A DNA stretch of 64,000 nucleotides from Kribbella sindirgiensis (GCF_004331435.1 NZ_SJKA01000010.1:224357-288356); one strand, 5' to 3'; positions 33,083-41,440 are shown, numbered from the stretch's first letter. Translations and numbers: made by a program. Notes: generated from the sequence alone by a model not told the origin.

Positions 33083-33466
33083 GTGTACCCCGAAGACCTG
33101 AAGTACACGGCCGAGCACGAGTGGCTGAAGGCCGGCGAGGAAGGCCCGGTGCGGGTCGGCATCACCGACTTCGCGCAGGACCAGCTCGGTGACATCGTGT
33201 ACGTGCAGCTGCCGGACGTCGGCAGCGTGGTGCGGGCCGGCGACGCCTGCGGCGAGCTGGAGTCGACCAAGAGCGTGAGCGACCTGTACGCGCCGGTGAA
33301 CGGCACGGTGACCGCCGTCAACGAGTCGCTCGCCGACCAGCCGGACCTGGTGAACAGCGACCCGTACGGCGAGGGCTGGCTGCTCGACATCGAGGTCGAG
33401 GACACCGCCGAGGTGGCCGCGCTGATGGACGCCGAGGCCTACCAGGGCCAGCTCGACCAAGGCTGA
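33083..33466 (+). CDS. gcvH: Glycine cleavage system H protein
   Basis: A 127-residue lipoyl carrier. K63 in ELESTKSVSD is the lipoylation site, and the start YPEDLKYTAEHEWLK and end LMDAEAYQGQLDQ are standard. H protein shuttles the aminomethyl group between the P, T and L proteins of glycine cleavage. GTG 33083 is preceded by GAGG. gcvP lies 3 kb downstream behind a glycine riboswitch; gcvT is not in the window. gcvH itself shows no riboswitch, so control differs between the two. Confidence 0.96.
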   Translation: MYPEDLKYTAEHEWLKAGEEGPVRVGITDFAQDQLGDIVYVQLPDVGSVVRAGDACGELESTKSVSDLYAPVNGTVTAVNESLADQPDLVNSDPYGEGWLLDIEVEDTAEVAALMDAEAYQGQLDQG

Positions 33467-33485
33467 ACCAGGGCTGATAAGTTAC

Positions 33486-33517
33486 GGACCTCAACCGCTG
33501 GTCGAGGGTTGAGGTCC
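33486..33517 (+). terminator. Intrinsic-type terminator after gcvH
   Basis: GGACCTCAACC (33486-33496) and GGTTGAGGTCC (33507-33517) form a perfect 11-bp stem with a 10-base loop, followed by the moderately T-rich ACTCTGTTTGTTC. It lies 19 bases after the gcvH stop and before the FHA gene, so the block is split into at least two transcripts. Confidence 0.75.
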
Positions 33518-33603
33518 ACTCTGTTTGTTCCGGAAAGTCACACTGTTACCACGGGGTCTATCGAAAACGTCGCCGGACCACCGGCGATCGGGAGGATCAC
33601 AGC

Positions 33604-34149
33604 ATGCCGTTCTGCAACCAGTGCGGGCACGAGAACTCCGAGGGCAGCAGGTTCTGCTCGCAGTGCGGAGCGATGCTGCCTGGCGCGGACCGCCCGGCGG
33701 CAGCCCCGGCGACGCCCCAGACGCAGCAGCCGACACCGGGTGTCACCGACACGGCGATGCTGACCCCGATCGGCGCCGAGCCGGAGCCCGAGCGCACCGG
33801 TGAGCCGCTGTCCGCGGACGACGCGGCCGCCGTCGGCGCGCTCCCGGCCGGGTCCGCTCTGCTGATCGTCCAGCGCGGGCCGAACGCGGGCAGCCGCTTC
33901 CTGCTCGACGTCGACGTGGTCACCGCCGGCCGGCACCCGGACAGCGACATCTTCCTCGACGACGTGACGGTGTCGCGCCGGCACGCCGAGTTCCGCCGGG
34001 ACGCGTACGGCGTGAAGGTCCGCGACGTCGGCAGCCTGAACGGCACGTACGTCAACCGCGACCGGATCGACGAGGTCCAGCTGACCAACGGGGACGAGGT
34101 CCAGATCGGCAAGTACCGGCTGGTGTACTACGCCAGTGGCCAAGCCTGA
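33604..34149 (+). CDS. FHA-domain protein (GarA/OdhI-like) with zinc ribbon
   Basis: A 181-residue protein: N-terminal zinc ribbon (CNQCG at 4-8, CSQCG at 19-23), a disordered Pro/Gln/Thr segment and an FHA domain (about 85-175) with GRHPDSDI, SRRHAEF and SLNGTYVNRDRI, the phosphothreonine-binding residues. By position it is the GarA/OdhI counterpart, which in mycobacteria and corynebacteria inhibits 2-oxoglutarate dehydrogenase and controls glutamate synthesis after STPK phosphorylation. The N-terminal ETTS phosphorylation motif of GarA is not visible; threonines in GVTDTAMLTP are candidates instead. Confidence 0.88.
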   Translation: MPFCNQCGHENSEGSRFCSQCGAMLPGADRPAAAPATPQTQQPTPGVTDTAMLTPIGAEPEPERTGEPLSADDAAAVGALPAGSALLIVQRGPNAGSRFLLDVDVVTAGRHPDSDIFLDDVTVSRRHAEFRRDAYGVKVRDVGSLNGTYVNRDRIDEVQLTNGDEVQIGKYRLVYYASGQA

Positions 34150-34834
34150 GCCCAGCGAGGAGGGGCCTGTTGGCGGCCGCGGCATCGGAGAGGTGCTGCA
34201 GCTCCTGCAGGCCGAGTTCGCCGACGTCACGATCTCCAAGATCCGCTTCCTGGAGGCGGAGGGGCTGGTGACGCCTGCCCGGACGGCGTCCGGCTATCGC
34301 AAGTTCAGCGCCGCCGACCTCGACCGGCTGCGGTACGTGCTGACCGCGCAACGCGACCAGTACCTGCCGCTGAAAGTGATCAAGGAACACCTCGGTGCGA
34401 TCGACCGCGGCCTGCAGCCGGCCGCTGCGGGTCCGCCGGTCGCACCGAGTTCGTTGCCGCAGACACCGGGCCAACCCGTCGCCGAGGACTTCGGTGCCGC
34501 GAGCACCGAGCTACGGCTGACCCGGGACGAGTTGCTGGCCGCTGCCGGCGTACCGCCCGAACTGCTCGCCGAATTGGAGAACCACGGCCTGGTCGTGGCC
34601 GGCGGCAACCACTACGGCGGGGACGCGATCGTGATCGCGCAGGTCGCGGCCGAGTTGGCGGCGTACGGCCTCGAGCCGCGGCACCTGCGCGCGTTCCGTA
34701 CGGCGGCGGACCGCGAGGTCGGCCTGATCGAACAGGTCACCGGCCCGCGCCGTACCGAACAGACCGGTGAGCTGGCCGCCCTCACCGTCCGTCTGCACAC
34801 CGCGCTGGTCCGCTCCCGCCTCCCGCGTCCGTAG
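34136..34834 (+). CDS. MerR family regulator (Rv1828-like)
   Basis: A 232-residue MerR-type regulator. The winged helix (about 17-85) includes VTISKIRFLEAEGLVTPARTASGYRKFSAADLDRLRYV; the C-terminal half lacks metal-binding cysteines and matches the Rv1828 type, which has an unusual ligand/dimer domain. It starts GTG 34136, overlapping the FHA gene by 14 bases. Its position between the FHA and DUF151 genes is conserved. Confidence 0.88.
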   Translation: MAKPEPSEEGPVGGRGIGEVLQLLQAEFADVTISKIRFLEAEGLVTPARTASGYRKFSAADLDRLRYVLTAQRDQYLPLKVIKEHLGAIDRGLQPAAAGPPVAPSSLPQTPGQPVAEDFGAASTELRLTRDELLAAAGVPPELLAELENHGLVVAGGNHYGGDAIVIAQVAAELAAYGLEPRHLRAFRTAADREVGLIEQVTGPRRTEQTGELAALTVRLHTALVRSRLPRP

Positions 34835-34896
34835 GGCTGTCCACAGCGAACCCCCGCGGGCCTGCCCGGGGCTTCGGCTCGGAGTAGGCTGAACGT

Positions 34897-35391
34897 GTGC
34901 GCGAAGTCGACGTGGTCGGAGTCCGGGTGGAGATGCCCTCGAGTCAGCCGATCGTGCTGCTGAAAGAGGTCGGAGGTGAGCGATACCTGCCGATCTGGAT
35001 CGGTGCTGCCGAGGCGAGCGCGATCGCCTTCGCGCAGCAGGGTATGGAGCCGCCCCGGCCGCTGACCCACGACCTGTTCGCGGAAACCATCCGCGTCCTC
35101 GGGCACACCCTCAGCCAGGTCCGGATCGTGAACCTGACCGACGGCATCTTCGAGGCGATCCTGGTGTTCGACGACAAGACCGAGATCTCGGCCCGGCCGT
35201 CGGACTCGATCGCGATCGCGCTGCGGACCGGTACGCCGGTGTTCTGCGCCGACGAGATCCTCGCCGAGGCCGGCATCCCGGTCCCGGAGAGTGAGACGAA
35301 CGGCGCCGACGAAGTACAGGAGGAAGAGGAGGTCGAGCGGTTCCGGGAGTTCCTCGACCAGGTCACCCCGGAGGACTTCGACAAGAGCTGA
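34897..35391 (+). CDS. Bifunctional nuclease domain protein (DUF151)
   Basis: A 164-residue protein with the DUF151/BFN core: MPSSQPIVLLKEVGGERYLPIWIGAAEASAIAF, RPLTHDLFAETIRVLG, DGIFEAILVFDD and ARPSDSIAIALRTGTPVF. Plant homologues have DNase and RNase activity. The acidic tail (about 130-164, DEVQEEEEVERF) is typical of actinobacterial members. GTG 34897 starts the family-typical VREVDVVGVRVE. Function in bacteria is unsettled. Confidence 0.92.
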   Translation: MREVDVVGVRVEMPSSQPIVLLKEVGGERYLPIWIGAAEASAIAFAQQGMEPPRPLTHDLFAETIRVLGHTLSQVRIVNLTDGIFEAILVFDDKTEISARPSDSIAIALRTGTPVFCADEILAEAGIPVPESETNGADEVQEEEEVERFREFLDQVTPEDFDKS

Positions 35392-35461
35392 ACAGCCTAG
35401 AGACCCTAGGTAACGATTCGTACGACGGTCGCGACACGCTCTCGGCTCGATGCGGTTGTCG

Positions 35462-35490
35462 TTGACCCGGTTCGGGCGGCGGCTTACCGT
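35462..35490 (+). promoter_or_regulatory. Sigma-70-like promoter before second MerR gene
   Basis: TTGACC (35462-35467), 17 bases, TACCGT (35485-35490) is a good match to the actinobacterial housekeeping promoter. It lies about 70 bases before GTG 35561. A CCTAG-AGAC-CCTAGG sequence at about 35396-35410 lies further upstream and might bind a regulator. Confidence 0.55.
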
Positions 35491-35560
35491 GAAGAAGTCG
35501 TGGGGTGGTGTCACTCCACGGAGATGGCTCGTTCCAGTCGGTATCCAGGGAGGCTCAGGC

Positions 35561-36193
35561 GTGACACGCACCGGGGACACGGATCTGACGGCGCAGTCGA
35601 CGTCCGACGCGCACGCAGAGGCTGTGGCAGCCGCTACTGCCACCGCCGGCGTTCAGGGTCTGCTGTTCGACGACGACCTGCGGCCGATGCCGGAGGACGT
35701 CGGGTTCCGGGGTCCGACGGCCTGCGCCGCGGCCGGGATCACGTACCGGCAGCTCGACTACTGGGCCCGGACCGGCCTGGTCTCCCCGTCCGTCCGCCCG
35801 GCGACCGGCTCGGGGACGCAACGGTTGTACGGCTTCCGTGACGTTCTGTTGCTGAAAGTGATCAAGCGGCTGCTCGACGCCGGGATCTCGCTGCAGCAGA
35901 TCCGGACCGCGATCGCGCACCTCAGCAAGCGCGGTTTCGACGACCTGACCCAGATCACGCTGATGAGCGACGGCGCGTCGGTCTACATGTGCACGTCGCC
36001 CGACGAGGTCATCGACCTGCTGGCCGGCGGCCAGGGTGTGTTCGGGATCGCGCTCGGCGGTGTCTGGCGCGAGGTCGAGGGTTCACTGTCCGAGCTGCCG
36101 ACCGAGCGCGCGGACGGCCACGACGAAGGCGACTCCGACGGCCACACCGGCGACGAACTCGCCGCCCGCCGCCGCGCCCGGATGACCGGCTGA
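35561..36193 (+). CDS. MerR family regulator (Rv1830-like)
   Basis: A 210-residue MerR-type regulator. The DNA-binding domain (about 45-115) has TACAAAGITYRQLDYWARTGLV and GTQRLYGFRDVLLLKVIKRLLDAGISLQQI. The C-terminal part (SKRGFDDLTQITLMSDGASVYMCTSPDEVIDLL) is that of Rv1830-type regulators, reported as important for growth/division in mycobacteria. GTG 35561 has AGGGAGG seven bases upstream, which fixes the start. Confidence 0.9.
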   Translation: MTRTGDTDLTAQSTSDAHAEAVAAATATAGVQGLLFDDDLRPMPEDVGFRGPTACAAAGITYRQLDYWARTGLVSPSVRPATGSGTQRLYGFRDVLLLKVIKRLLDAGISLQQIRTAIAHLSKRGFDDLTQITLMSDGASVYMCTSPDEVIDLLAGGQGVFGIALGGVWREVEGSLSELPTERADGHDEGDSDGHTGDELAARRRARMTG

Positions 36194-36256
36194 CACCGAC
36201 TGACACCGTCCGAACTGTTCCGAGTTTCCTGGTAGCCTCGGTTCAGCCGTTCACAG

Positions 36257-36334
36257 CACTCGGGAGAGACCCGTGTCATCGGGCGCCGAAGGGGCAATTC
36301 CTCCCCGGAACCTCTCAGGCCCATGGACCGAGTG
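36257..36334 (+). ncRNA. Glycine riboswitch (single aptamer)
   Basis: P1 is CACTCGG (36257-36263) with CCGAGTG (36328-36334). The core holds the diagnostic GGGAGAGAC, GCGCCGAAGGGGCAA and CCCCGGAACCTCTCAGGCCCATGGACC elements of glycine aptamers. Only one complete aptamer is present; GACTCTGGAG at 36343-36352 looks like the opening of a second, degenerate (ghost) aptamer. It lies 79 bases upstream of gcvP and should switch expression on when glycine is abundant. Confidence 0.92.
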
Positions 36335-36412
36335 TCGCAGGCGACTCTGGAGCGCAGCGCGCGTGACAGAGGGGGAGGCCACCGGCAGCGACAGTCAGCA
36401 TCGGAGCCTCTA

Positions 36413-39253
36413 GTGAACGACACCCCTCAGCTTTCGGCGACCTTCGCCGACCGGCACATCGGTCCGCGCCCGGACGAGATCGCCCGGATGGTCCAGCTTC
36501 TCGGGTACGACGACGTCGACGCGCTGGTCGACGACGCGGTCCCGGCGTCGATCCGGTCCGCCGAGGCGCTGCGGCTGCCCGAGCCGGCCTCCGAGGTCGA
36601 CGCGCTGACCGAGCTCCGTCAGCTCGCGGCCCGCAACACCGTCGCGACCTCGATGATCGGCCAGGGGTACTACGGCACGTTCACCCCGTCGGTGATCGTC
36701 CGCCGCCTGGTCGAGAACCCGGCCTGGTACACCGCGTACACGCCGTACCAGCCGGAGATTTCCCAGGGCCGGCTCGAGGCGCTGCTGAACTTCCAGACCG
36801 TGGTCTCCGACCTGACCGGCCTGCCGACGGCGAACGCGTCGCTGCTCGACGAGGGCACCGCGGCCGCTGAGGCGATGACGCTGGCGCACCGGTCGAACAA
36901 GAAGAACAAGTCCGACCGCTTCCTGGTCGACGCCGACACCTTCGCGCAGACGATCGCGGTCGTGCAGACCCGCGCCGAGGCGCTCGGGATCGAGGTCGTC
37001 GTCGCGGACACCACCGACGGTCTGCCCGAGGGCGACTTCTTCGGCCTTCTCGTCCAGTACCCGGGGTCCAACGGCGTCGTCCGCGACCTGAAGCCCCTGA
37101 TCGAGGCGGCGCACGGGCGCGACACGCTGGTTGCCGTCGCCTCCGATCTGCTCGCGCTGACGGTGCTCGAGGCGCCGGGGGAGGCGGGCGCCGACATCGT
37201 CATCGGTTCCTCGCAGCGCTTCGGCGTACCGCTGTTCTACGGCGGCCCGCACGCCGGCTTCATGTCGGTCCGTTCCGGCCTGGAGCGGTCGTTGCCCGGT
37301 CGCCTCGTCGGTGTCTCGGTCGACGCGGACGGCGCCCCGGCGTACCGGCTGGCGCTGCAGACGCGCGAGCAGCACATCCGTCGCGAGAAGGCGACGTCGA
37401 ACATCTGTACGGCGCAGGTCCTGCTCGCGGTCGTCGCGTCGATGTACGCCGTCTACCACGGTCCGGACGGCCTTCGTGCGATCGCCGAGCGGGTGCACAA
37501 CTACGCGGGCAAACTGGCCGCGTCGCTGCGTGCGGGTGGGGTCGAGGTCGTGCACGACGACTTCTTCGACACCGTCCTCGCCCGCGTCCCGGGCCGCGCC
37601 GCCGACGTGGTGGACGCCGCCCGGCAGAACGGGATCTGGTTGCGGCTCGTCGACGCGGACCACGTCGGCATCTCCTGCGACGAGAAGACCGACGTCGCGA
37701 CGCTGACCCGGGTCTGCCAGTCCTTCGGCGTCCAGTACGACGACACACTTGCGGCGGCCGGGGTCGCCGTACCGCGGACCACCGAGTACCTGACGCACCC
37801 GGTGTTCAACACGCACCGGTCCGAGACGGCGATGCTGCGGTACCTGCGCAAGCTGTCCGACATGGACTACGCGCTGGACCGCGGGATGATCCCGCTCGGG
37901 TCCTGCACGATGAAGCTGAACGCGACCACCGAGATGGAGCCGGTCACCTGGCCGGAGTTCGCCGACGTGCACCCGTTCGCGCCGATCGAGGACGCGGCCG
38001 GTTACGTGAAGCTGATCGGTCAGCTGGAGCGCTGGCTGGCCGAGGTCACCGGGTACGCGAAGGTCTCGATCCAGCCGAACGCGGGCTCCCAGGGTGAGCT
38101 CGCCGGTCTGCTCGCGATCCGCGGGTACCACCGCGCGCAGGGCTCCGCGGACCGCAACGTCTGCCTGATCCCGGCGTCGGCGCACGGCACGAACGCCGCG
38201 TCCGCGGTGATGGCCGGGATGAAGGTCGTGGTTGTCAAGGGCAACGACGACGGCACGATCGACCTGGACGACCTGCGGGCGAAGGCTTCCGAGCACGCGG
38301 CGAAGCTCGCGGCGATCATGATCACGTACCCGTCCACGCACGGTGTGTACGAGGAGAGCGTCCGCGAGGTCTGCCAGATCGTCCACGACCACGGCGGTCA
38401 GGTGTACGTCGACGGCGCGAACCTGAACGCTCTGCTCGGGCTCGCGCAGCCGGGCGAGTTCGGCGGCGACGTCAGCCACCTGAACCTGCACAAGACGTTC
38501 TGCATCCCGCACGGCGGCGGTGGTCCGGGTGTCGGCCCGGTGGCGGTCGCCGCGCACCTGGCGCCGTACCTGCCGAACCACCCGCTGCTCGACCAGGCCG
38601 GTCCGGAGTCCGGTGTCGGCCCGATCAGCGCCGCGCCGTTCGGCTCGGCGGGCGTGCTGGCGATCTCGTGGGCCTACATCCGGATGATGGGCGCCGAGGG
38701 GCTGACCGCGGCGACGAAGGCCGCCGTGCTGACCGCGAACTACGTGGCGAAGCGGCTCGAGGACGCCTTCCCGGTGCTCTACACCGGCGAGAACGGCCTG
38801 GTCGCGCACGAGTGCATCCTGGACCTGCGGCCGATGACCAAGGAGACCGGGATCAGCGTCGACGACGTCGCGAAGCGGCTGATCGACTACGGCTTCCACG
38901 CGCCGACCATGTCGTTCCCGGTCGCCGGCACGCTGATGGTCGAGCCGACCGAGTCCGAGGACCTGGGTGAACTCGACCGCTTCTGCGACGCGATGATCGC
39001 GATCCGGCACGAGATCGACCGGGTCGCCGCGGGCGAGTGGCCGGCCGCCGACAACCCGCTGGTGAACGCGCCGCACACCGCGGAGTCGGTGATCAACGAC
39101 AAGTGGGAGCACGCGTACACCCGCGAGGAGGCCGCGTTCCCGCGCTCGGTCGACCGCGCCTCGAAGTACTGGCCGCCGGTCCGCCGCATCGACGGCGCGT
39201 ACGGCGACCGCAACCTGATCTGCTCCTGCCCTGCACCGGAGGCCTTCGAGTAA
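36413..39253 (+). CDS. gcvP: Glycine dehydrogenase (decarboxylating), P protein
   Basis: A 946-residue homodimer-type P protein (single long chain rather than split gcvPA/gcvPB). It starts FADRHIGPRPDEIARM; the PLP lysine is in NLHKTFCIPHGGGGPGVGP, preceded by the YVDGANLNALLGL strand. It decarboxylates glycine and passes the aminomethyl group to lipoyl-GcvH. GTG 36413 has GGAG six bases upstream and lies directly after the riboswitch; reading further upstream in frame would run into the aptamer. Confidence 0.97.
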   Translation: MNDTPQLSATFADRHIGPRPDEIARMVQLLGYDDVDALVDDAVPASIRSAEALRLPEPASEVDALTELRQLAARNTVATSMIGQGYYGTFTPSVIVRRLVENPAWYTAYTPYQPEISQGRLEALLNFQTVVSDLTGLPTANASLLDEGTAAAEAMTLAHRSNKKNKSDRFLVDADTFAQTIAVVQTRAEALGIEVVVADTTDGLPEGDFFGLLVQYPGSNGVVRDLKPLIEAAHGRDTLVAVASDLLALTVLEAPGEAGADIVIGSSQRFGVPLFYGGPHAGFMSVRSGLERSLPGRLVGVSVDADGAPAYRLALQTREQHIRREKATSNICTAQVLLAVVASMYAVYHGPDGLRAIAERVHNYAGKLAASLRAGGVEVVHDDFFDTVLARVPGRAADVVDAARQNGIWLRLVDADHVGISCDEKTDVATLTRVCQSFGVQYDDTLAAAGVAVPRTTEYLTHPVFNTHRSETAMLRYLRKLSDMDYALDRGMIPLGSCTMKLNATTEMEPVTWPEFADVHPFAPIEDAAGYVKLIGQLERWLAEVTGYAKVSIQPNAGSQGELAGLLAIRGYHRAQGSADRNVCLIPASAHGTNAASAVMAGMKVVVVKGNDDGTIDLDDLRAKASEHAAKLAAIMITYPSTHGVYEESVREVCQIVHDHGGQVYVDGANLNALLGLAQPGEFGGDVSHLNLHKTFCIPHGGGGPGVGPVAVAAHLAPYLPNHPLLDQAGPESGVGPISAAPFGSAGVLAISWAYIRMMGAEGLTAATKAAVLTANYVAKRLEDAFPVLYTGENGLVAHECILDLRPMTKETGISVDDVAKRLIDYGFHAPTMSFPVAGTLMVEPTESEDLGELDRFCDAMIAIRHEIDRVAAGEWPAADNPLVNAPHTAESVINDKWEHAYTREEAAFPRSVDRASKYWPPVRRIDGAYGDRNLICSCPAPEAFE

Positions 39254-39294
39254 GCAGGCATACTGGTCCGTCCCCGACCTGCCTGGAGCCTCAG

Positions 39295-40596
39295 TTGACT
39301 GACGTACGCCCGGACACCGCCGCTGCTCTGTTCGCCGAGATCGCGACAGCGCAGGGGGAGTGGAAGTTGCCGTCGGTGAATGCCGGGGTGCTGCGGGACG
39401 GGGAGCTGGTGTGGACCGGGGCGCGAGGGCGGTTCGCGACGGCCGGCGGGGCGTTGCCGGGGTCCGATGTGCAGTACCGGATCGGGTCGATCACGAAGAC
39501 GATGACGGCGATCCTGATCATGCAGTGCCGCGACGACGGGCTGCTGTCACTGAACGATGCCATCGGCAAGCACCTGCCGGGGATCGCGTTCGGGGACCTG
39601 ACCGTTCGGCACCTGCTCGCGCACAGCGGCGGGATGAACGCGGAGCCCGAAGGCCCTTGGTGGGAACGGAATCCGGGCGTCACGTTCGACGAGCTGACCG
39701 CGGCGATGAACGACGCGCAGGCGGCCGGCCCGGCGGACCGGCGGCACCACTACTCGAACCTCGGGTACGGCCTGCTCGGCGAGATCGTCGCGCGGCTGCG
39801 GGACCAGCCGTGGATGGAGCTCGTCCAGGCCCGGATCCTGGACCCGCTCGAGATGCGGCGTACGACGTACTTCCCGGCCGCCCCGGCCGCCGACGGTTTC
39901 TCGGTGCACCCGTTCAGCGGGCAGCTGGACCCGGAGCCGACGCACGACTCGGGCGCGATGTCGCCGGCGGGGCAGCTGTGGAGCACGATCGAGGACCTGG
40001 CGCGGTACGCGGCGTTCTGGATCGACCCGGTGCAGGAGGTGCTGAGCCGGGACTCGGTCGACGAGATGGCGGCGCCGGTGGCGTCGGATCCGGGCGAGGG
40101 GCTGAACGCGTCGTACGGGCTCGGTCTGCGGCTGATCGCGGACGATCCGCACCTGCTGATCGGTCATACCGGTTCGATGCCGGGGTTCCTGGCCGGGCTG
40201 TTCGTCGACCGGGTCCGCCGGGTCGGCGCGGTGACGCTGGGCAACGCGACGTACGGCCGGGTTGCCTCGCTGGCTCCTGACCTGGTCCGCGTTCTGGCCC
40301 GGTACGAGCCGCCGATCACGCAGGAGTGGGTGCCGGAGCCGCCGCTGGCCCAGGGCGCCGACCTGCTCGGCCACTGGTACTGGGGCAACACGCCGCTGAC
40401 GATCTCCGTCCGCGCGGGAATTCTGCAGCTCTCCGGGGGTCTCACGACCCGTCTGTCACCCCTTGGCCCCGACCTCTACCAGGGCCGCGACGGCTACCTG
40501 GCCGGCGAGAAACTCCACGTGATCCGCAACGGCGAAACCATCACCCACCTGAATGTCGCCACCTTCATCCTCACCAGAACCCCGTACGGCGCCTGA
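39295..40596 (+). CDS. Serine beta-lactamase-like hydrolase
   Basis: A 433-residue class C beta-lactamase/DD-peptidase-fold protein. The SxxK motif is S65-I-T-K68 (YRIGSITKTM), the tyrosine motif is HHYSNLGYG, and a late HTGSMPG stands for KTG. It has no signal peptide, so it is probably a cytoplasmic esterase or peptidase rather than a resistance enzyme. A C-terminal lipocalin-like extension of about 100 residues follows (LLGHWYWGNTPLTISVR). TTG 39295 with GGAG six bases before it is the only well-supported start. Confidence 0.86.
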   Translation: MTDVRPDTAAALFAEIATAQGEWKLPSVNAGVLRDGELVWTGARGRFATAGGALPGSDVQYRIGSITKTMTAILIMQCRDDGLLSLNDAIGKHLPGIAFGDLTVRHLLAHSGGMNAEPEGPWWERNPGVTFDELTAAMNDAQAAGPADRRHHYSNLGYGLLGEIVARLRDQPWMELVQARILDPLEMRRTTYFPAAPAADGFSVHPFSGQLDPEPTHDSGAMSPAGQLWSTIEDLARYAAFWIDPVQEVLSRDSVDEMAAPVASDPGEGLNASYGLGLRLIADDPHLLIGHTGSMPGFLAGLFVDRVRRVGAVTLGNATYGRVASLAPDLVRVLARYEPPITQEWVPEPPLAQGADLLGHWYWGNTPLTISVRAGILQLSGGLTTRLSPLGPDLYQGRDGYLAGEKLHVIRNGETITHLNVATFILTRTPYGA

Positions 40597-40623
40597 CGCC
40601 AAGCCAGCAGGTTTACTATTTGC

Positions 40624-40629
40624 TATACT
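40624..40629 (+). promoter_or_regulatory. -10 element of toxin-antitoxin operon
   Basis: TATACT (40624-40629), six bases before ATG 40636, is a near-consensus -10 in an AT-rich patch (TTTACTATTTGC just upstream) unlike the surrounding DNA. Toxin-antitoxin operons are usually autoregulated at such AT-rich sites by the antitoxin. The -35 is not clear. Confidence 0.5.
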
Positions 40630-40635
40630 CCCGGC

Positions 40636-41001
40636 ATGGCGATGCAGGAGTGGGATGTCTACATCGTCGACGAGGTGCGGGTGTGGATCGACGGACTGGA
40701 CGACGCTACGCATCGGTGAATCGTGCAGGCGATCGATGCGCTGGCTGAGGTGGGACCTGGGCTCGGGCGGCCGCTTGTTGACACGATCACGGGATCGCGC
40801 TTGCCGAACCTCAAGGAGCTGAGGCCGGGAACGGTGCGGATCTTGTTCGCGTTCGACCCGTGGCGATCGAGCATCCTCTTGGTCGCCGGGGACAAGGCGG
40901 GCCGATGGAAGGCGTGGTACGACGAGGCGATCCCGCTCGCCGAGCACCGTTACGAGATCTATGTGAAGGAACGACAGGCTGAAGAGGAGGGCGATCGATG
41001 A
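40636..41001 (+). pseudogene. HigB/RelE-like toxin with in-frame stop
   Basis: The frame from ATG 40636 reads MAMQEWDVYIVDEVRVWIDG and on to THR, then TGA at 40717-40719, then continues in the same frame as IVQAIDALAEVGPGLGRPLVDTI through LKELRPGTVRILFAFDPWRSSILLVAGDKAGRW to a normal end at 41001. The two parts together make a complete phage-derived Gp49-like/HigB toxin of about 120 residues. A CGA-to-TGA change would explain the stop. Restart at GTG 40723 would give a 92-residue piece lacking the N-terminal strand, probably inactive. Antitoxin gene overlaps the end. Confidence 0.85.
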
Positions 41002-41315
41002 GCGGATACGTGAGGTGGCGGGACATCCGCGATCAGGAGGTCGCGCGGGCCGGCGGCGAGGAGAGCGTCGCGGCAGGCAAGCAGGAACTCCTGGCGGAGG
41101 TCCAAGGCCACCGTTTGGCGGAGATCCGTCGCGCTCGTGGTCTGACTCAAGTTCAGGTTGCCGAGCGCATGGGTGTCACCAAGGGCAGGGTTTCCCAGAT
41201 CGAGCAAGGCAAGATCTCAGGGCAAGAGGTTCTGCTCCGCTATGCGGCGGCGCTCGGCGGCCGCCTTCATCAGGCGATCTACTTCGATGACGGTGACATC
41301 TCGGCAATCGCCTGA
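40998..41315 (+). CDS. HigA-like XRE family antitoxin
   Basis: A 105-residue DNA-binding protein with an HTH_3 domain (about 40-95; LAEIRRARGLTQVQVAERMGVTKGRVSQIEQGK). It starts ATG 40998, overlapping the toxin frame by four bases, the normal toxin-first order of higBA. It appears intact. With the toxin broken it may persist as a repressor of the operon or an orphan antitoxin. Confidence 0.88.
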   Translation: MSGYVRWRDIRDQEVARAGGEESVAAGKQELLAEVQGHRLAEIRRARGLTQVQVAERMGVTKGRVSQIEQGKISGQEVLLRYAAALGGRLHQAIYFDDGDISAIA

Positions 41316-41368
41316 CCGCATCAGCTCCCACGGGAGCAGATGCTGTGCAGCTAGCCTGTAACGCACTG

Positions 41369-41440
41369 CATGGAGTAGATCAGGGGTAGATCGCCCGGCT
41401 CTTCACCGGGAGGGCGCAGGTTCGAGTCCTGCCTCCATGT
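41369..41440 (+). tRNA. tRNA-like gene, nominal Lys(CTT), atypical
   Basis: A full cloverleaf can be drawn: acceptor CATGGAG/CTCCATG (7 bp), D arm GATC-AGGGGTA-GATC, anticodon arm CCCGG-CTCTTCA-CCGGG, five-base variable loop, T arm GCAGG-TTCGAGT-CCTGC. The loop reads CTT (lysine) in the anticodon position. Odd points are the C1-G72 first pair, C at position 37 (a purine is normal), U as discriminator base and no encoded CCA. It may be a specialised tRNA or a tRNA-like RNA rather than a normal decoder. It ends 36 bases before the 744-residue gene. Confidence 0.6.

Noticed and set aside
36335..36412. Second complete glycine aptamer
   Set aside because: Only the opening GACTCTGGAG is there; the CGCCGAAGG core and closing stem are missing.
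36410..39112. 900-codon open frame antisense to gcvP
   Set aside because: Composition (Arg, Val, Asp, His) mirrors the gcvP codons and no motif is present, while gcvP is unquestionable.
40553..40719. 89-codon-class frame covering the toxin start as a separate gene
   Set aside because: It is in frame with the toxin from ATG 40636 and ends only because of the internal TGA; the upstream part overlaps the serine hydrolase gene.
41369..41440. Reading the tRNA-like gene as tRNA-Glu(TTC)
   Set aside because: Placing TTC as anticodon would put C at position 33 and break the 7-base loop on the CCCGG/CCGGG stem.
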